DNA of 64,000 nt from Fundidesulfovibrio putealis DSM 16056 (lineage in GTDB: Bacteria; Desulfobacterota; Desulfovibrionia; Desulfovibrionales; Desulfovibrionaceae): positions 124,001-188,000 of the forward strand of contig NZ_AUBQ01000006.1 of NCBI RefSeq assembly GCF_000429325.1, read 5' to 3'. The position numbers and the translations under genes were made by a program. The notes beneath the pieces were generated by a model, which was not told the origin of the DNA, did no database searches, and saw only the letters and a program-made list of their open reading frames with translations. How positions within the stretch are numbered: position 1 is the first letter of the stretch; each line of letters starts with the position of its first letter. Positions 34,305-43,589 of this stretch are shown piece after piece.

Positions 34305-35144
34305 CTACGGGGTTTGCCGGGTGAAGGCCCTTCCGGAGCGGTAGCCTTCCGGGTCCAGCGTCACCCCGCCCACCGCCGGAAACTGTGCCTTGAGCTGGCG
34401 GTCAAGCTCGGCCAGGGTCTGGGCGTCGGCCAGGGCGCGTTGTTTCTCCTGCATTTCCACAAGCATGTCCCGGTTCTGGATGCGGCAGCGCACCACCTGG
34501 ACGTTCAGGCGGTCCCGCAGGAACGTCTCGGCGAAACTCACTGCGGCCAGGATTTCCGGAGTCACACGCGTTCCGGTGTAGACCCTGCTGGCCAGGCACG
34601 GCGAGGCCGGAATCTGCGCGAACCACAGGCCCAGCTCTCCCGCCATGGCCCGGATGTCTCCCTTGGATATGCCGGTCTCCACGAAGGGATGACGCACCCC
34701 GTGCTCTCTGGCTGCGTCCAGGCCGGGCCGGTGCTCGCCCATATCGTCGGAGTTGGTCCCGCTGACGATTACGGGCGTGGTCCTGAACCAGTCCGAGAGC
34801 TCCCGCGAGAGAACCCCGAGGCAACTGTAGAGGTGCTGCTTGCAGAAGTAGCAGCGATCGTAGGGGTTTTGCAGGTAGCGCTCGTCGGAGAATTCCCCGG
34901 AATCCACCAGGGTAAGCCGCCAGCCCTGGGCCTGGGCTTCGGTGCGCACCCGCGCGGTGCATTCAGGCGGCACGGCAGGGCTCACGGCGTGGGCCATGAG
35001 CGTCCTTCCGGGCAGGCTGCGGTGGGCCAGGGTGGCCAGGAGGAGGCTGTCCACGCCGCCGGACACGGCGACGGTCACGGCGCCCATGCCGCGCAGCGCG
35101 TCCAGAAGGGCGGGCCATTTGGAGTGCTTCAGGGTGGCTGGCAT
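34305..35144 (-). CDS. larE: LarE-like ATP-dependent sulfur transferase
   Basis: A 279-residue PP-loop enzyme. SGGVDS at 28-33 binds ATP; RCYFCKQHLY and ASPCLASRVYTGTRV fit the LarE family, which donates sulfur to the nickel-pincer cofactor of lactate racemase. PCLASR is where the sacrificial cysteine sits in LarE. larA, larB and larC are absent from the window, so the cofactor link is not shown. ATG 35144 is used. Confidence 0.83.
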   Translation of the reverse strand: MPATLKHSKWPALLDALRGMGAVTVAVSGGVDSLLLATLAHRSLPGRTLMAHAVSPAVPPECTARVRTEAQAQGWRLTLVDSGEFSDERYLQNPYDRCYFCKQHLYSCLGVLSRELSDWFRTTPVIVSGTNSDDMGEHRPGLDAAREHGVRHPFVETGISKGDIRAMAGELGLWFAQIPASPCLASRVYTGTRVTPEILAAVSFAETFLRDRLNVQVVRCRIQNRDMLVEMQEKQRALADAQTLAELDRQLKAQFPAVGGVTLDPEGYRSGRAFTRQTP

Positions 35145-35360
35145 AATCGATAGTCCCTGTTTCCCGAGCGTTTGCTCACATGTGGATTCACTCCACTGCC
35201 GCAGGTCATTCGCCGGGCGCGAATCGTCCGGGCGCATCGGGAGGGAGACGCCCGGGGAGCCACAGCTCTTTGCATGCGTTCCTGATCTATGGGATATTCC
35301 GGGAGCGTGGGCAAGTAAATAGTCAGGGGGACGTATGAACACTCGCGGGAATGAGCTTCC

Positions 35361-36026
35361 ATGACGGCCTGGGACGTGGCCGCGAAGGCCTCGGAGCTCC
35401 TGGCGCGCTGGCGCGGCGATCTTCTTCGCGCGGCCCGGCTGGGGCCTGTGCTGGACGTGGCCTGCGGCGACGGGCGAAACGGGCTGGCTCTTGCCCTGGC
35501 CGACCGGCCTGGGGAAGAGCGCTCCAGGCCCGCAGCGTTATCCGGGCCGGGCGAAGCTGCGGATGCGCCAGTCAGCACCTCCCCGGAGAGCGATGCCCGG
35601 CCGTGGTTCCCCGAGGTGCTCCTGGTGGATCGCTCCGCAGAGGCAATCAAGGAGCTTGTGCAGTCCGGCCTGCCGCAAAACGCCGCCTTCCGGCAGATGG
35701 ACCTGGAGACGCCAGAACCGCCGTCGTTCGGCGTGGACGCGTTCGGCGTGGTGCTGGTGTTCCGCTACCTGCACCGCCCGTTGATTCCCGTGCTGCGCGC
35801 CTGCCTGGCACCCGGCGGCATGCTGGTCTACGAAACATATCTGGAGGGCCAGGAAGCCTACGGCAAGCCGCGCAACCCCGACCATCTGCTCCGCAGGGGC
35901 GAGCTGGCTGCCTGGTTCGGCGACTGGGAGGTGCTGGAGCTTTACGAGGGGGAGCTTGCGTCCCCGCCCAGGGTCATGGGCCGGGTGGTCTGCCGCAAGC
36001 CGGGCGCAACGCACTCCGTGAGATGA
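35361..36026 (+). CDS. Class I SAM-dependent methyltransferase
   Basis: A 221-residue methyltransferase with SAM motif DVACGDGRNGLALAL and the family pattern GMLVYETYLEGQ in the later strand, akin to tellurite-type (TehB) methyltransferases. An insertion of about 30 proline/serine-rich residues separates motif I from the acidic-loop region LLVDRSAEAI. Substrate unknown. The gene is divergent from larE. Confidence 0.72.
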   Translation: MTAWDVAAKASELLARWRGDLLRAARLGPVLDVACGDGRNGLALALADRPGEERSRPAALSGPGEAADAPVSTSPESDARPWFPEVLLVDRSAEAIKELVQSGLPQNAAFRQMDLETPEPPSFGVDAFGVVLVFRYLHRPLIPVLRACLAPGGMLVYETYLEGQEAYGKPRNPDHLLRRGELAAWFGDWEVLELYEGELASPPRVMGRVVCRKPGATHSVR

Positions 36027-36135
36027 AAAGTTGCCCCGCAGTCGTCTGGGCTGTTGCAACGGGTCCGCACGCCTGATACCACCGCGCCCACGGGTCCGGC
36101 CTCTGACGCCGCCCACATCCCTGCGAGGTCTCCAC

Positions 36136-36579
36136 ATGCGCATCATACTGCTCGTCGTCTGTTTCCTGCTGCTGATCACCGCCGCCGTGTCCCACGCCCA
36201 GGAGCGCGACGGAAAGGACTGGATGGGCCGCAACGACACCTGGAAGTACGCCTACATGACCGGCGTGCTGGACGGCGTGACCACCGGGTCGGAGTTCACC
36301 CTGCCCACCCTGAGCAAGGGCAGCATCGTGCTCTACAAGGACGACAAAGCCTGCCTGGAAAAGGCCCAGACCACCTTCGACTACAACTCCAGCCGCTTCT
36401 TCTTCGGGCTCTCGCTCAAGGATTTCGTGGAGGGGATGGACGCCTTCTACCAGGACCCGGCCAACCGGGGCATTCCGGTCAACCGGGCGCTTCGCGTGTG
36501 GGCCATGCAGCGCAAGAACATTCCTGAAGCCGCCGAGATCCTGAAGAACCTCCGCCAGGAGTGGAGCGCGGCCAACTAG
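36136..36579 (+). CDS. Exported hypothetical protein, Rap1a-like pattern
   Basis: A 147-residue protein with a signal peptide (residues 1-20, ending SHAQ). The mature sequence has an AYMTGVLDGVTTG helix, a lone cysteine, then a helix ending FYQDPANRGIPVNRALRVWAM, similar in layout to the Rap1a/Tai-type periplasmic fold but without its second cysteine. That likeness is weak; function unknown. Confidence 0.6.
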   Translation: MRIILLVVCFLLLITAAVSHAQERDGKDWMGRNDTWKYAYMTGVLDGVTTGSEFTLPTLSKGSIVLYKDDKACLEKAQTTFDYNSSRFFFGLSLKDFVEGMDAFYQDPANRGIPVNRALRVWAMQRKNIPEAAEILKNLRQEWSAAN

Positions 36580-36750
36580 AGCGGCATCCTCGGGAAAAAT
36601 GTCCGTCTGTTTGATGCATTTCGTTTCAATGAATCAGTAAAGAGCATGGTGATGGGTTTCCAGGGCGCGACACCCGCCGCGCCCGTGAGTCCGGCGGAGC
36701 CGGGTCGTCTCCGCCGAACCCGAACGCCAGTCCGATAACCGCGATGCGAG

Positions 36751-36793
36751 CGCCCTGCGACCGGACAGCCCTGAGCCGTCCGGTCGCGGGGCG
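36751..36793. terminator. Bidirectional hairpin between convergent genes
   Basis: CGCCC-GCGACCGGAC pairs with GTCCGGTCGC-GGGCG around a ten-base loop, between the exported protein gene and the exporter gene that ends at 36797. Confidence 0.65.
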
Positions 36794-36796
36794 TTA

Positions 36797-37924
36797 TTAC
36801 TTCTTCTTGGGGTGCTTCTCGTGGTGTTCCGGCTCGCAGGGCGGCAGGTTCTTTGCTGCCAGCAGGTCGCTGTATTCGTCGGCGTAGATAGTGAGCATCA
36901 CCATGGCCAGGGCCAGGATCATGGGGCCGTAGAGGATGCCCAGCGGGCCGAAATACTTGATGCCGCCGATGATGGACAAGAACACCCAGAACGTGGACAT
37001 CTGCGCCTGACCCTGCATGAGCATGGGCCGAAGCACCGAGTCGATGCTGGAGACCAGGATTCCGCCCCAGGCGGCCAGGATCGCAGCGCCTTTCCAGTCG
37101 CCGATGATGAGCAGGTAGATGGCGGCGGGACCCCAGATGACCAGGGTGCCAACTACCGGAACCAGCGAGGCGAACCCCATCATGGCCCCCCAGAACAGGG
37201 CCGGGATTCCCACGATGGCAAGGCCTATGCCGCCCACGATGCCCTGGCAGATGGCCACCAGGAAGCTGCCCACCACCACGGAGCGGGCCACGTCGCGCAG
37301 CTTGCGCAGGATGCGGTCCTCCTGGGCGTCGTGCAGCGGGGAGAGGTGCTTCAGCTGCACCAGCATGGCCTCGCCGTCGCGCAGCAGGAAGAACAGCACG
37401 AAGAGCATGATCATGAAGTTCAGCAACACCCCGATGAAGTTCCCCAGGAGCTTGGTTCCGGTGTCGATCATGATCTGGCCGGTCTGCTTGGAGAGGTCGA
37501 GGAGGCTGCCTTGCAGGTCGATCTTGTTGAGGTCGAATTCAAGCCAGGGCATGGTCTCGTTGATCCACTGGACCCAAGGGGTGAAGGTCTCGCTTTTCAG
37601 CCAGGTTTCAAGATGCGCGCCCTTGAGCCATGCCTGCAATGAGGTGATGGACTTCACGGCCTGCCCGGTGATCGCCGCCGTGAACAGGAACATGGGCAGG
37701 ATGATCACCAGGGTGATGAGCAGCGTGGAGCACAGCGCCGCCAGAGTCCTGCGGCCCTTGAAGCGGTTCTTGAGCCAGGTCTGCACCGGGTGGAAAAGCG
37801 ACGCCAGGATGATGGCGATGAACATGTTATGCACGAACGGATTGAGCACGTTGAAGGCGAAATAGAGCGAAATCGCCAGTATCCCCAGAAGAAAAAAGGA
37901 ATAGATCTGTTCCTGCTTGGCCAT
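36797..37924 (-). CDS. AI-2E/PerM family transporter
   Basis: A 375-residue inner-membrane protein with the AI-2E exporter pattern: a short first helix pair, a large loop with amphipathic stretch, and a C-terminal run containing GIVGGIGLAIVGIPALFWGAMMG and GLASLVPVVGTLVIW. The C-terminus is histidine/lysine-rich. Family members export quorum-signal or small hydrophilic molecules, or act in ion transport; substrate here unknown. ATG 37924 follows AAGGAAC. Confidence 0.87.
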   Translation of the reverse strand: MAKQEQIYSFFLLGILAISLYFAFNVLNPFVHNMFIAIILASLFHPVQTWLKNRFKGRRTLAALCSTLLITLVIILPMFLFTAAITGQAVKSITSLQAWLKGAHLETWLKSETFTPWVQWINETMPWLEFDLNKIDLQGSLLDLSKQTGQIMIDTGTKLLGNFIGVLLNFMIMLFVLFFLLRDGEAMLVQLKHLSPLHDAQEDRILRKLRDVARSVVVGSFLVAICQGIVGGIGLAIVGIPALFWGAMMGFASLVPVVGTLVIWGPAAIYLLIIGDWKGAAILAAWGGILVSSIDSVLRPMLMQGQAQMSTFWVFLSIIGGIKYFGPLGILYGPMILALAMVMLTIYADEYSDLLAAKNLPPCEPEHHEKHPKKK

Positions 37925-38107
37925 GGTGTTCCTTCGGTCGGTATGCTGTGTCATCACGGCGCGCTGAGCCCGGACGCCGAAGCGCTCGCGGGAGTGCGCT
38001 GCGCCGGTTCACGCGTCGGGTCCGCGTCGGCCTGATGCGTTTTCGCGGTTGCCACTCTAGCAGGCCTGGGTCTAAGCGAAAAGAGACATTTCGGAGTTGA
38101 CCAGACT

Positions 38108-39139
38108 ATGCCCGATCCCGACGACATCAGCCCCCCCCTGCCGCAGAACCCGCAGTCCCCTGGAAGCGGGCCGGGCCAGCCGCTGGGAATCCCCCGCCAG
38201 AACTGGCTGGACGTTGCCCCCGAACTGCTGGCCGAGGCGGGCGTTCCCGAACTGGACACGGAGATGGCCCGGCACTGGTCGCTGGTGCTTCTCTCGCAGC
38301 GCGTGCCGCACCGGGTCCGCCAGGGCTGGCCCGGGCTTCGCCTGCTGGTGCCGCAGTCGCGCCGGGAGGAGGCTCTGGACCAGCTGCGCGCCTATCTGCG
38401 CGAAAATCCCCCCCAGGCCGTCAGCCTGCCGGACTGGCGCGGCCAGCCCCAGGCCTGGAGCGCCCTGCCGGGGGTGCTCTGGAGCCTCGCCCTGGTCACG
38501 GTGTTTCTGACCATGACCGGCGCGGAACATGCGCTGGGAGCCTTCCTGGTGGACTGGCAGGAACTGGGGGGCGGCAACGTCGGCCTCATGGCCCGGGGGC
38601 AGTGGTGGCGGGCGGTCACCGCCCTGACTCTGCACGCGGACATCGCCCATCTGGTGGGCAACGTGTGCCTGGGCGGAACGTTTCTGCTGCTCCTTGCGGT
38701 GGAGGTGGGGCTGGGGGCTGCCTGGTTCCTGGCGCTGGCCGGAGGCATAGGGGCCAATCTGGCCAAGCTGCCTTTCTCGGGGGACGGCTACCGGTTTATC
38801 GGGTCATCCACAGCGGTGTTCGCGGCGCTGGGCGCGCTGGCCGGGGTGCGGCTCATGCGCCTTGGGCGGTCCTGGGGAAGCGCCAGCTGGAAGCGTGCCC
38901 TGCCTTTCGCTGCCGGGCTCATGATCCTGGCGTTTCTGGGGGTCGGTTCCGAAGAGGAGGCCCGCAAGATCGATCTCGCGGGGCATTTCATGGGCTTCGG
39001 GGCGGGGTTCGCGCTGGGGATGGCTTATGCGGGCGCGGAAATGATGCTGCAAAGAAGCGGCCGCCCCCTGTCGCCGTGGCTGGGAGGGACGGCCGCCGTC
39101 ATGGTCATGTTCGCCTGGGCTGCGGCCCTACTTGCATGA
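38108..39139 (+). CDS. Rhomboid family intramembrane serine protease
   Basis: A 343-residue protein: a soluble head of about 125 residues, then six or seven membrane helices. Catalytic serine appears in RFIGSSTAVFAALGALAG and the histidine in AGHFMGFGAGFALG; the upstream HLVGNVCLGG asparagine is also conserved. The usual GxSG is GSST here, so the last residue differs. Substrates unknown. Confidence 0.8.
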   Translation: MPDPDDISPPLPQNPQSPGSGPGQPLGIPRQNWLDVAPELLAEAGVPELDTEMARHWSLVLLSQRVPHRVRQGWPGLRLLVPQSRREEALDQLRAYLRENPPQAVSLPDWRGQPQAWSALPGVLWSLALVTVFLTMTGAEHALGAFLVDWQELGGGNVGLMARGQWWRAVTALTLHADIAHLVGNVCLGGTFLLLLAVEVGLGAAWFLALAGGIGANLAKLPFSGDGYRFIGSSTAVFAALGALAGVRLMRLGRSWGSASWKRALPFAAGLMILAFLGVGSEEEARKIDLAGHFMGFGAGFALGMAYAGAEMMLQRSGRPLSPWLGGTAAVMVMFAWAAALLA

Positions 39140-39190
39140 ATTGTCGTCTTTGGAGGACTTCTTACAGAAGTCCGGGCCTACGCGGGGTAT

Positions 39191-39283
39191 TCAGCCGCCG
39201 CCGCCTTCGATTTTCGGGAACAGCTTGTTCACGATGAGCACACCGCCGACGATGATGCCCAGAAACAAAAGCGCGTCCAACAT
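39191..39283 (-). CDS. 30-residue single-helix membrane protein
   Basis: ATG at 39283, stop at 39191-39193. The peptide has one hydrophobic helix of about 17 residues (ALLFLGIIVGGVLIV) followed by NKLFPKIEGGGG. AGGAGAACTCT upstream is a strong ribosome site. Its shortness makes it easy to miss, but start, site and hydrophobicity all agree. No relative is recognised. It sits between the rhomboid and the PH-domain gene. Confidence 0.6.
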   Translation of the reverse strand: MLDALLFLGIIVGGVLIVNKLFPKIEGGGG

Positions 39284-39460
39284 AGAGTTCTCCTATCGGG
39301 CCATGGTCTCCCTATCATAGGTATCGATTCCCGGGATGGAAAGGGGGGGCGGACGCATTTCCCTCGCACTTCGTTTCAATTCCTTCATTTCTTTACAGAA
39401 CCCGACAAAATGGAGTAGCGTCCGCCATCTGGGCCGAAATCCGATTTTATGGGGTACAGC

Positions 39461-39967
39461 ATGGAGCCGCGCCGCGTCCTGGCCGAAAACGAAGAGATCC
39501 TCTACCAGAGCAAGAAGCACTGGGCAGTGTTCATCAAGGCAGCCGTCTACTTCGGACTGGCCGCCGCAGTCCTGGCCTACAAGGACCCCATCCTGGCGGC
39601 TGTCCAGTTCACGCCTCCTGAAGACCTCAAGCGCATCCTGCCGCCGGTAATCACCTGGACGGTGAAGAGCGTCTGCTTCACCCTGGCCGTGGTGTTCGGG
39701 ATCATGGGGCTGGCCAGGCTCCTGAGCTTTTTCAGCAACAAGGTGCTCATCACCCACAAGCGCCTCATCCAGCACGACGTGCTCTCCGGGTCGCTCTCTT
39801 CGCTCGACCTCGCGCGCATCGAGTCCGTGCGCGCCTGCACCGGCCTTCTTGGGTCGCTCCTGGGCTACGGGAAGCTCATCCTGGTGATGGGCTCCGGCCA
39901 GAAGATCACCATCGCCAACCTGCGCCGCCCCCACGAATTCGAGCGTGAACTCTTCTCTGCCAAGTGA
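39461..39967 (+). CDS. PH-domain (DUF304-like) membrane protein
   Basis: A 168-residue protein with two membrane helices (around 24-42 and 66-90) and a C-terminal bacterial PH-like domain (SNKVLITHKRLIQHDVLSG, then SVRACTGLLGSLLGYG). ATG 39461 has GGGG upstream; ATG 39449 adds four residues and lacks a site. Function unknown; membrane lipid or protein scaffold roles are typical guesses. Confidence 0.78.
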   Translation: MEPRRVLAENEEILYQSKKHWAVFIKAAVYFGLAAAVLAYKDPILAAVQFTPPEDLKRILPPVITWTVKSVCFTLAVVFGIMGLARLLSFFSNKVLITHKRLIQHDVLSGSLSSLDLARIESVRACTGLLGSLLGYGKLILVMGSGQKITIANLRRPHEFERELFSAK

Positions 39968-40032
39968 TTGCCCAGCGAAGGCTTTGAGCGTATGGTCCGC
40001 CCCGTCATAAAGGGCGGACCAAGTAAACGACC

Positions 40033-41496
40033 ATGCGCTTCCCAACCAGACCCCGTATTTTGCGGATCGGCATACTCTTCAAGCTGATCCTCGTGTTCGC
40101 ATCCATCCTGGTGATCATCTACTTCACCACGGCCAACATCTTCGACTATCAGCAAGGCATCGTGAACATCTCCCGCGAGGTGGTGAAGGTGCGTTTCGAG
40201 GTTCTCTCCATCTCGCAGGGCATGGTGGACAGCCTGCTCTCTATGGAGGAAAACCAGAAGAAGTACGATGTGTTGCGCCAGGACAACTACAAGGAATACT
40301 TCGTCTCCGCCCTCAAGGAATACCGGCGAAACCTGGGCTCCATCCAGTGGTTCAGCTATCCCGGCTCCGAGGTGTGGGGCAAGCTCCAGGAAGAGTTCCA
40401 GAGTGAATTCCCCGGCCTGAGCGACGCCAGTGACCTCACCCGCCAGCCCCTGCCCTGGGTCCCCCAGGAGAAGCTGAACGCCTGGCTGGGGGCCATCCTC
40501 AAGGCCAAGCAGGACAACGAACGCTTCATCGAGTCCAGCATGCGCGAGCTCTACGTCTGGAGCGAACGCTCCGTGCGCGCGGGCATGATCGGCCTGGGCG
40601 TGTCCATGGCCGTGGCGCTTCTGGGCAGCGCCTACCTGACCTATTCGCTTTTCCGCCCCCTGCGCGAGCTGCGCCGGGGCATCCGGGCCTTCACCCTGGA
40701 CGGCAAGCTCGAATCCGTGCGGGTGATCTCGCGCGATGAACTGGGCGAGCTGGCCCAGGCCTTCAACGAGATGACGGCGCGCCTCAAGGAAGAGGAGATG
40801 ATGCGCACGGACTTCATCGACATGCTGAGCCACGAGATACGAACGCCGCTCACCTCCATCCGCGAGTCGGTGAACCTCATGCGCGAGCAGGTGCTGGGCG
40901 AGGTGAGCGACCGCCAGAAGCGCTTCCTGGACATCGCCTCCTCGGAGCTGGAGCGCATCTCCAAGCTGTTGTCGCGCCTGATGCAGGTCTCCAGCATGTC
41001 CTCGCGGTTCATTACGCTGAGCTTCAAGCCCGTGGACCCCGTGCACCTGCTCTACGAGACCGTGGACAAGGCCACGCCCGCAGCCGAGGCCAAGAAAATT
41101 TCCATCAACGCCCACACCCTTCCCGACGTGCCCTCCGTGATGGCCGACACCGAACACCTTCGCCAGGCGCTCTTGAACCTGATCGGCAACGCCGTGAAGT
41201 TCTCGCCTCCCGGCACCTCTGTGGAGGCGTCGCTCCAACTGGCGGACGGCGGCAACCAGCTGCTGTTTTCCGTGGTGGACTCCGGCCCCGGCATCCCCGA
41301 GGGCGAGCAGGCCCTGGTCTTCAACAAGTACTACCGGGGCGAGCAGCTCAAGAAGAGCGCAGACGGAATCGGTCTTGGCCTGTCCATCGCCAAGAACATC
41401 GTGGAGGCCCACGGCGGCAAGATCTGGCTCTCCAGCCGGGCCGGACGGGGCAGCACTTTCTTCTTTACAATACCCATCGCCAGGGAGACTGAGTGA
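40033..41496 (+). CDS. Sensor histidine kinase (GlrK/QseE-like)
   Basis: A 487-residue kinase. An N-terminal helix (16-35), periplasmic part to about 180, second helix (183-205), HAMP-like segment (207-255), HisKA with H267 in DMLSHEIRTPLTS, and HATPase with N-box NLIGNAVKF, GPGIP and GLGLSIAKN. Downstream come a lipoprotein and an NtrC-type regulator, the same three-gene layout as QseE-QseG-QseF (GlrK-GlrR). The stop is one base from the next start. Confidence 0.88.
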   Translation: MRFPTRPRILRIGILFKLILVFASILVIIYFTTANIFDYQQGIVNISREVVKVRFEVLSISQGMVDSLLSMEENQKKYDVLRQDNYKEYFVSALKEYRRNLGSIQWFSYPGSEVWGKLQEEFQSEFPGLSDASDLTRQPLPWVPQEKLNAWLGAILKAKQDNERFIESSMRELYVWSERSVRAGMIGLGVSMAVALLGSAYLTYSLFRPLRELRRGIRAFTLDGKLESVRVISRDELGELAQAFNEMTARLKEEEMMRTDFIDMLSHEIRTPLTSIRESVNLMREQVLGEVSDRQKRFLDIASSELERISKLLSRLMQVSSMSSRFITLSFKPVDPVHLLYETVDKATPAAEAKKISINAHTLPDVPSVMADTEHLRQALLNLIGNAVKFSPPGTSVEASLQLADGGNQLLFSVVDSGPGIPEGEQALVFNKYYRGEQLKKSADGIGLGLSIAKNIVEAHGGKIWLSSRAGRGSTFFFTIPIARETE

Positions 41497-41497
41497 T

Positions 41498-42136
41498 ATG
41501 GCCGCGAACGCACGTTTCTTGATCCATCGTCCGAATTCATCGCACCTGGCATTGGCCCTGGCTTTGTCGCTCGGCCTTCTTCTCACGGGGGCGTGCACGC
41601 CCAAGAAATCGGCGGATATCGTGCCGGAGCCCGTCACCCAGGTGATTGCCGACCCCGAGTCCCTGGATGTGGACACCGCCTATGCCGAAGGACTCCAGGC
41701 GTTCTGGGCGGGAGACTACAAGAGCGCCGCCGTGCTGTTCGACAGCCTGGTGCGCAGGCAGGACGACCAGACGCTTCGTTCCAAGGCGCTTTTCAGCCTG
41801 GCCTGCGCCCGTCTGGCCGGGGCCGATAATCCGGAGGACCTCAAGGCCGCCCGCGAAATCTGGCTGGAGTGGGAGAAGGGCGCTTCCGGCACGCCTCCCC
41901 AGGCCGACCCGCGCATGCTGACCCCCTTCGTGCGCAGGGCCAAATTCTTCGCCCTCCCCAAGGAGCAGGCTGCGGGCGTCAAGCCCCAGGCCCCCAAGCC
42001 GGCCTCAGGCGAGCAGGAGCTCCAGCGGCGCCTCCAGGAGAAGGACAAGGAAGTGCAGCATCTGCAGAAGCAGATCAAAGCCCTGGAGGCCATCCATCGG
42101 GAAATCCAGGAGAAAAAGAAGATGTCGGCCCAGTAG
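41498..42136 (+). CDS. Lipoprotein of the kinase-regulator operon (QseG-like position)
   Basis: A 212-residue protein with a lipobox, LLLTGAC, about residue 35. Past it is a short helical TPR-like segment (AYAEGLQAFWAGDYKSAAVLF) and a C-terminal coiled coil (about 165-212). It lies between kinase and activator, as QseG does in enterobacteria; sequence homology to QseG is not clear by eye, so the comparison is positional. Probably an outer-membrane or periplasmic-side accessory to the kinase. Confidence 0.7.
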   Translation: MAANARFLIHRPNSSHLALALALSLGLLLTGACTPKKSADIVPEPVTQVIADPESLDVDTAYAEGLQAFWAGDYKSAAVLFDSLVRRQDDQTLRSKALFSLACARLAGADNPEDLKAAREIWLEWEKGASGTPPQADPRMLTPFVRRAKFFALPKEQAAGVKPQAPKPASGEQELQRRLQEKDKEVQHLQKQIKALEAIHREIQEKKKMSAQ

Positions 42137-42138
42137 AC

Positions 42139-43524
42139 ATGGCAGCACACCCCAAAAAGACCATCCTCGTAGCCGACGACGACCCGCACATCCAGGAAGT
42201 CCTGGAGGTGCGCCTCGCTTCTGCCGGGTACGAGGTCATCCTGGCCTCCGACGGCAGGGAGGCCCTGGACGTCCTGGCGCGCACCCCGGTGGACCTGGTC
42301 ATCTCGGACATCCGCATGCCGGGCATGGACGGACTCCAGCTCCAGGCGCATCTGGAAAAGACCGCGCCCAAGCTGCCAATCATCTTCCTGACGGCCTTCG
42401 GGTCCATCCAGGACGCCGTGAAGGCCATCAAGAGCGGGGCCGTGGATTACCTCACCAAGCCCTTCGAGGGCCGCGAGCTGCTGGATAAGGTCAGCTCCGT
42501 GCTCAGCAAGGCCGTGGTGGCCCAGGCCAAGGCGAGCGCCCACGGAGCTCACGTCGTTCCGCCCTGCGGCACGCAAGACTGCGGCATGTGGGAGACGCGC
42601 TCCCAGCGCATGCGCGAGCTGGCCCAGATGGTGGAAAAGGTCGCCCCGCGCGACGTGAACGTCCTGCTGCTGGGCGAATCCGGCACCGGCAAGGAGCGCA
42701 TCGCCCAACTGCTGCACTCCATGAGCCCCCGGCGCGATCATCCGCTGGTCATCGTGGACTGCGGCTCCACCCCGGCAAGCCTCCTGGAGTCGGAACTTTT
42801 CGGCCACGTGAAGGGCTCCTTCACCCATGCCGTGCGCGACAAGAAGGGCCTCATCGAGGAGGCTCACAAGGGGACGCTCTTCCTGGACGAGATCGGCAAC
42901 ATCTCCATGGAGATGCAGGTGCGCCTGCTGCGCTTCCTGGAGAACCGCAAGATCCGCCGCATCGGCGACACCCGCGAGATCGCCGTGGATTGCCGCGTGA
43001 TCGCTGCCACCAACGCCGACCTGATCCAGGACGTGGCCGAGGGAACCTTCCGCGAGGACCTGTACTACCGGCTGCGGGTGGTCACCCTGAACGTGCCGCC
43101 GCTTCGCGAACGCAAGGAAGACATCCCGCTTTTGGCCGAGCATTTCGTGGCCAGCTTCTGCAAGGCCCAGGGCATGCCCCTGGTGGTGCTGCCCCCGGCC
43201 ACAATGGAGTTCATCGTGAACTACCCCTGGCCCGGCAACATCCGCGAGCTGAAAAACGCCATCGAGGCGGGAATCGTGCTCAGCCAGGGCGGGGAGCTGA
43301 CGCCCACCGACCTCCAGGTGGCCCCCACCGCCGTACACAAGGGGCAGCAGTCCGAGAGCGCCATGTCCCTGGACGAGAGCGAGAAGGTCGCCATCATCCG
43401 GGCTCTGGAGAAGGCCAACTGGGTGCAGAAGGACGCGGCGCCGCTCTTGGGGGTCAGCCGCCGGGCGCTCAACTACAAAATCCAGAAGTACGAGATCGAC
43501 ATCCCCACGCGCCGCAAGAAGTAG
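42139..43524 (+). CDS. NtrC-family response regulator with altered GAFTGA loop
   Basis: A 461-residue protein. Receiver domain: phospho-acceptor D57, T85 and K107. AAA+ domain: Walker A GESGTGKE at 179-186, Walker B LFLDEI at 247-252, sensor and arginine-finger region (FREDLYYRL). C-terminal Fis-type helix-turn-helix (KDAAPLLGVSRRALNYKI). The sigma54-contact loop, normally GAFTGA, reads GSFTHA at 226-231. Start ATG 42139 is two bases past the lipoprotein stop. If the loop change blocks sigma54 contact, the protein may act without it; this is inference. Confidence 0.88.
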   Translation: MAAHPKKTILVADDDPHIQEVLEVRLASAGYEVILASDGREALDVLARTPVDLVISDIRMPGMDGLQLQAHLEKTAPKLPIIFLTAFGSIQDAVKAIKSGAVDYLTKPFEGRELLDKVSSVLSKAVVAQAKASAHGAHVVPPCGTQDCGMWETRSQRMRELAQMVEKVAPRDVNVLLLGESGTGKERIAQLLHSMSPRRDHPLVIVDCGSTPASLLESELFGHVKGSFTHAVRDKKGLIEEAHKGTLFLDEIGNISMEMQVRLLRFLENRKIRRIGDTREIAVDCRVIAATNADLIQDVAEGTFREDLYYRLRVVTLNVPPLRERKEDIPLLAEHFVASFCKAQGMPLVVLPPATMEFIVNYPWPGNIRELKNAIEAGIVLSQGGELTPTDLQVAPTAVHKGQQSESAMSLDESEKVAIIRALEKANWVQKDAAPLLGVSRRALNYKIQKYEIDIPTRRKK

Positions 43525-43589
43525 GCTGTACGGCTAATGCGGCGTTCTCATAATGCGTTCATACGATGTATGAACCTAATCCAAGAGAA

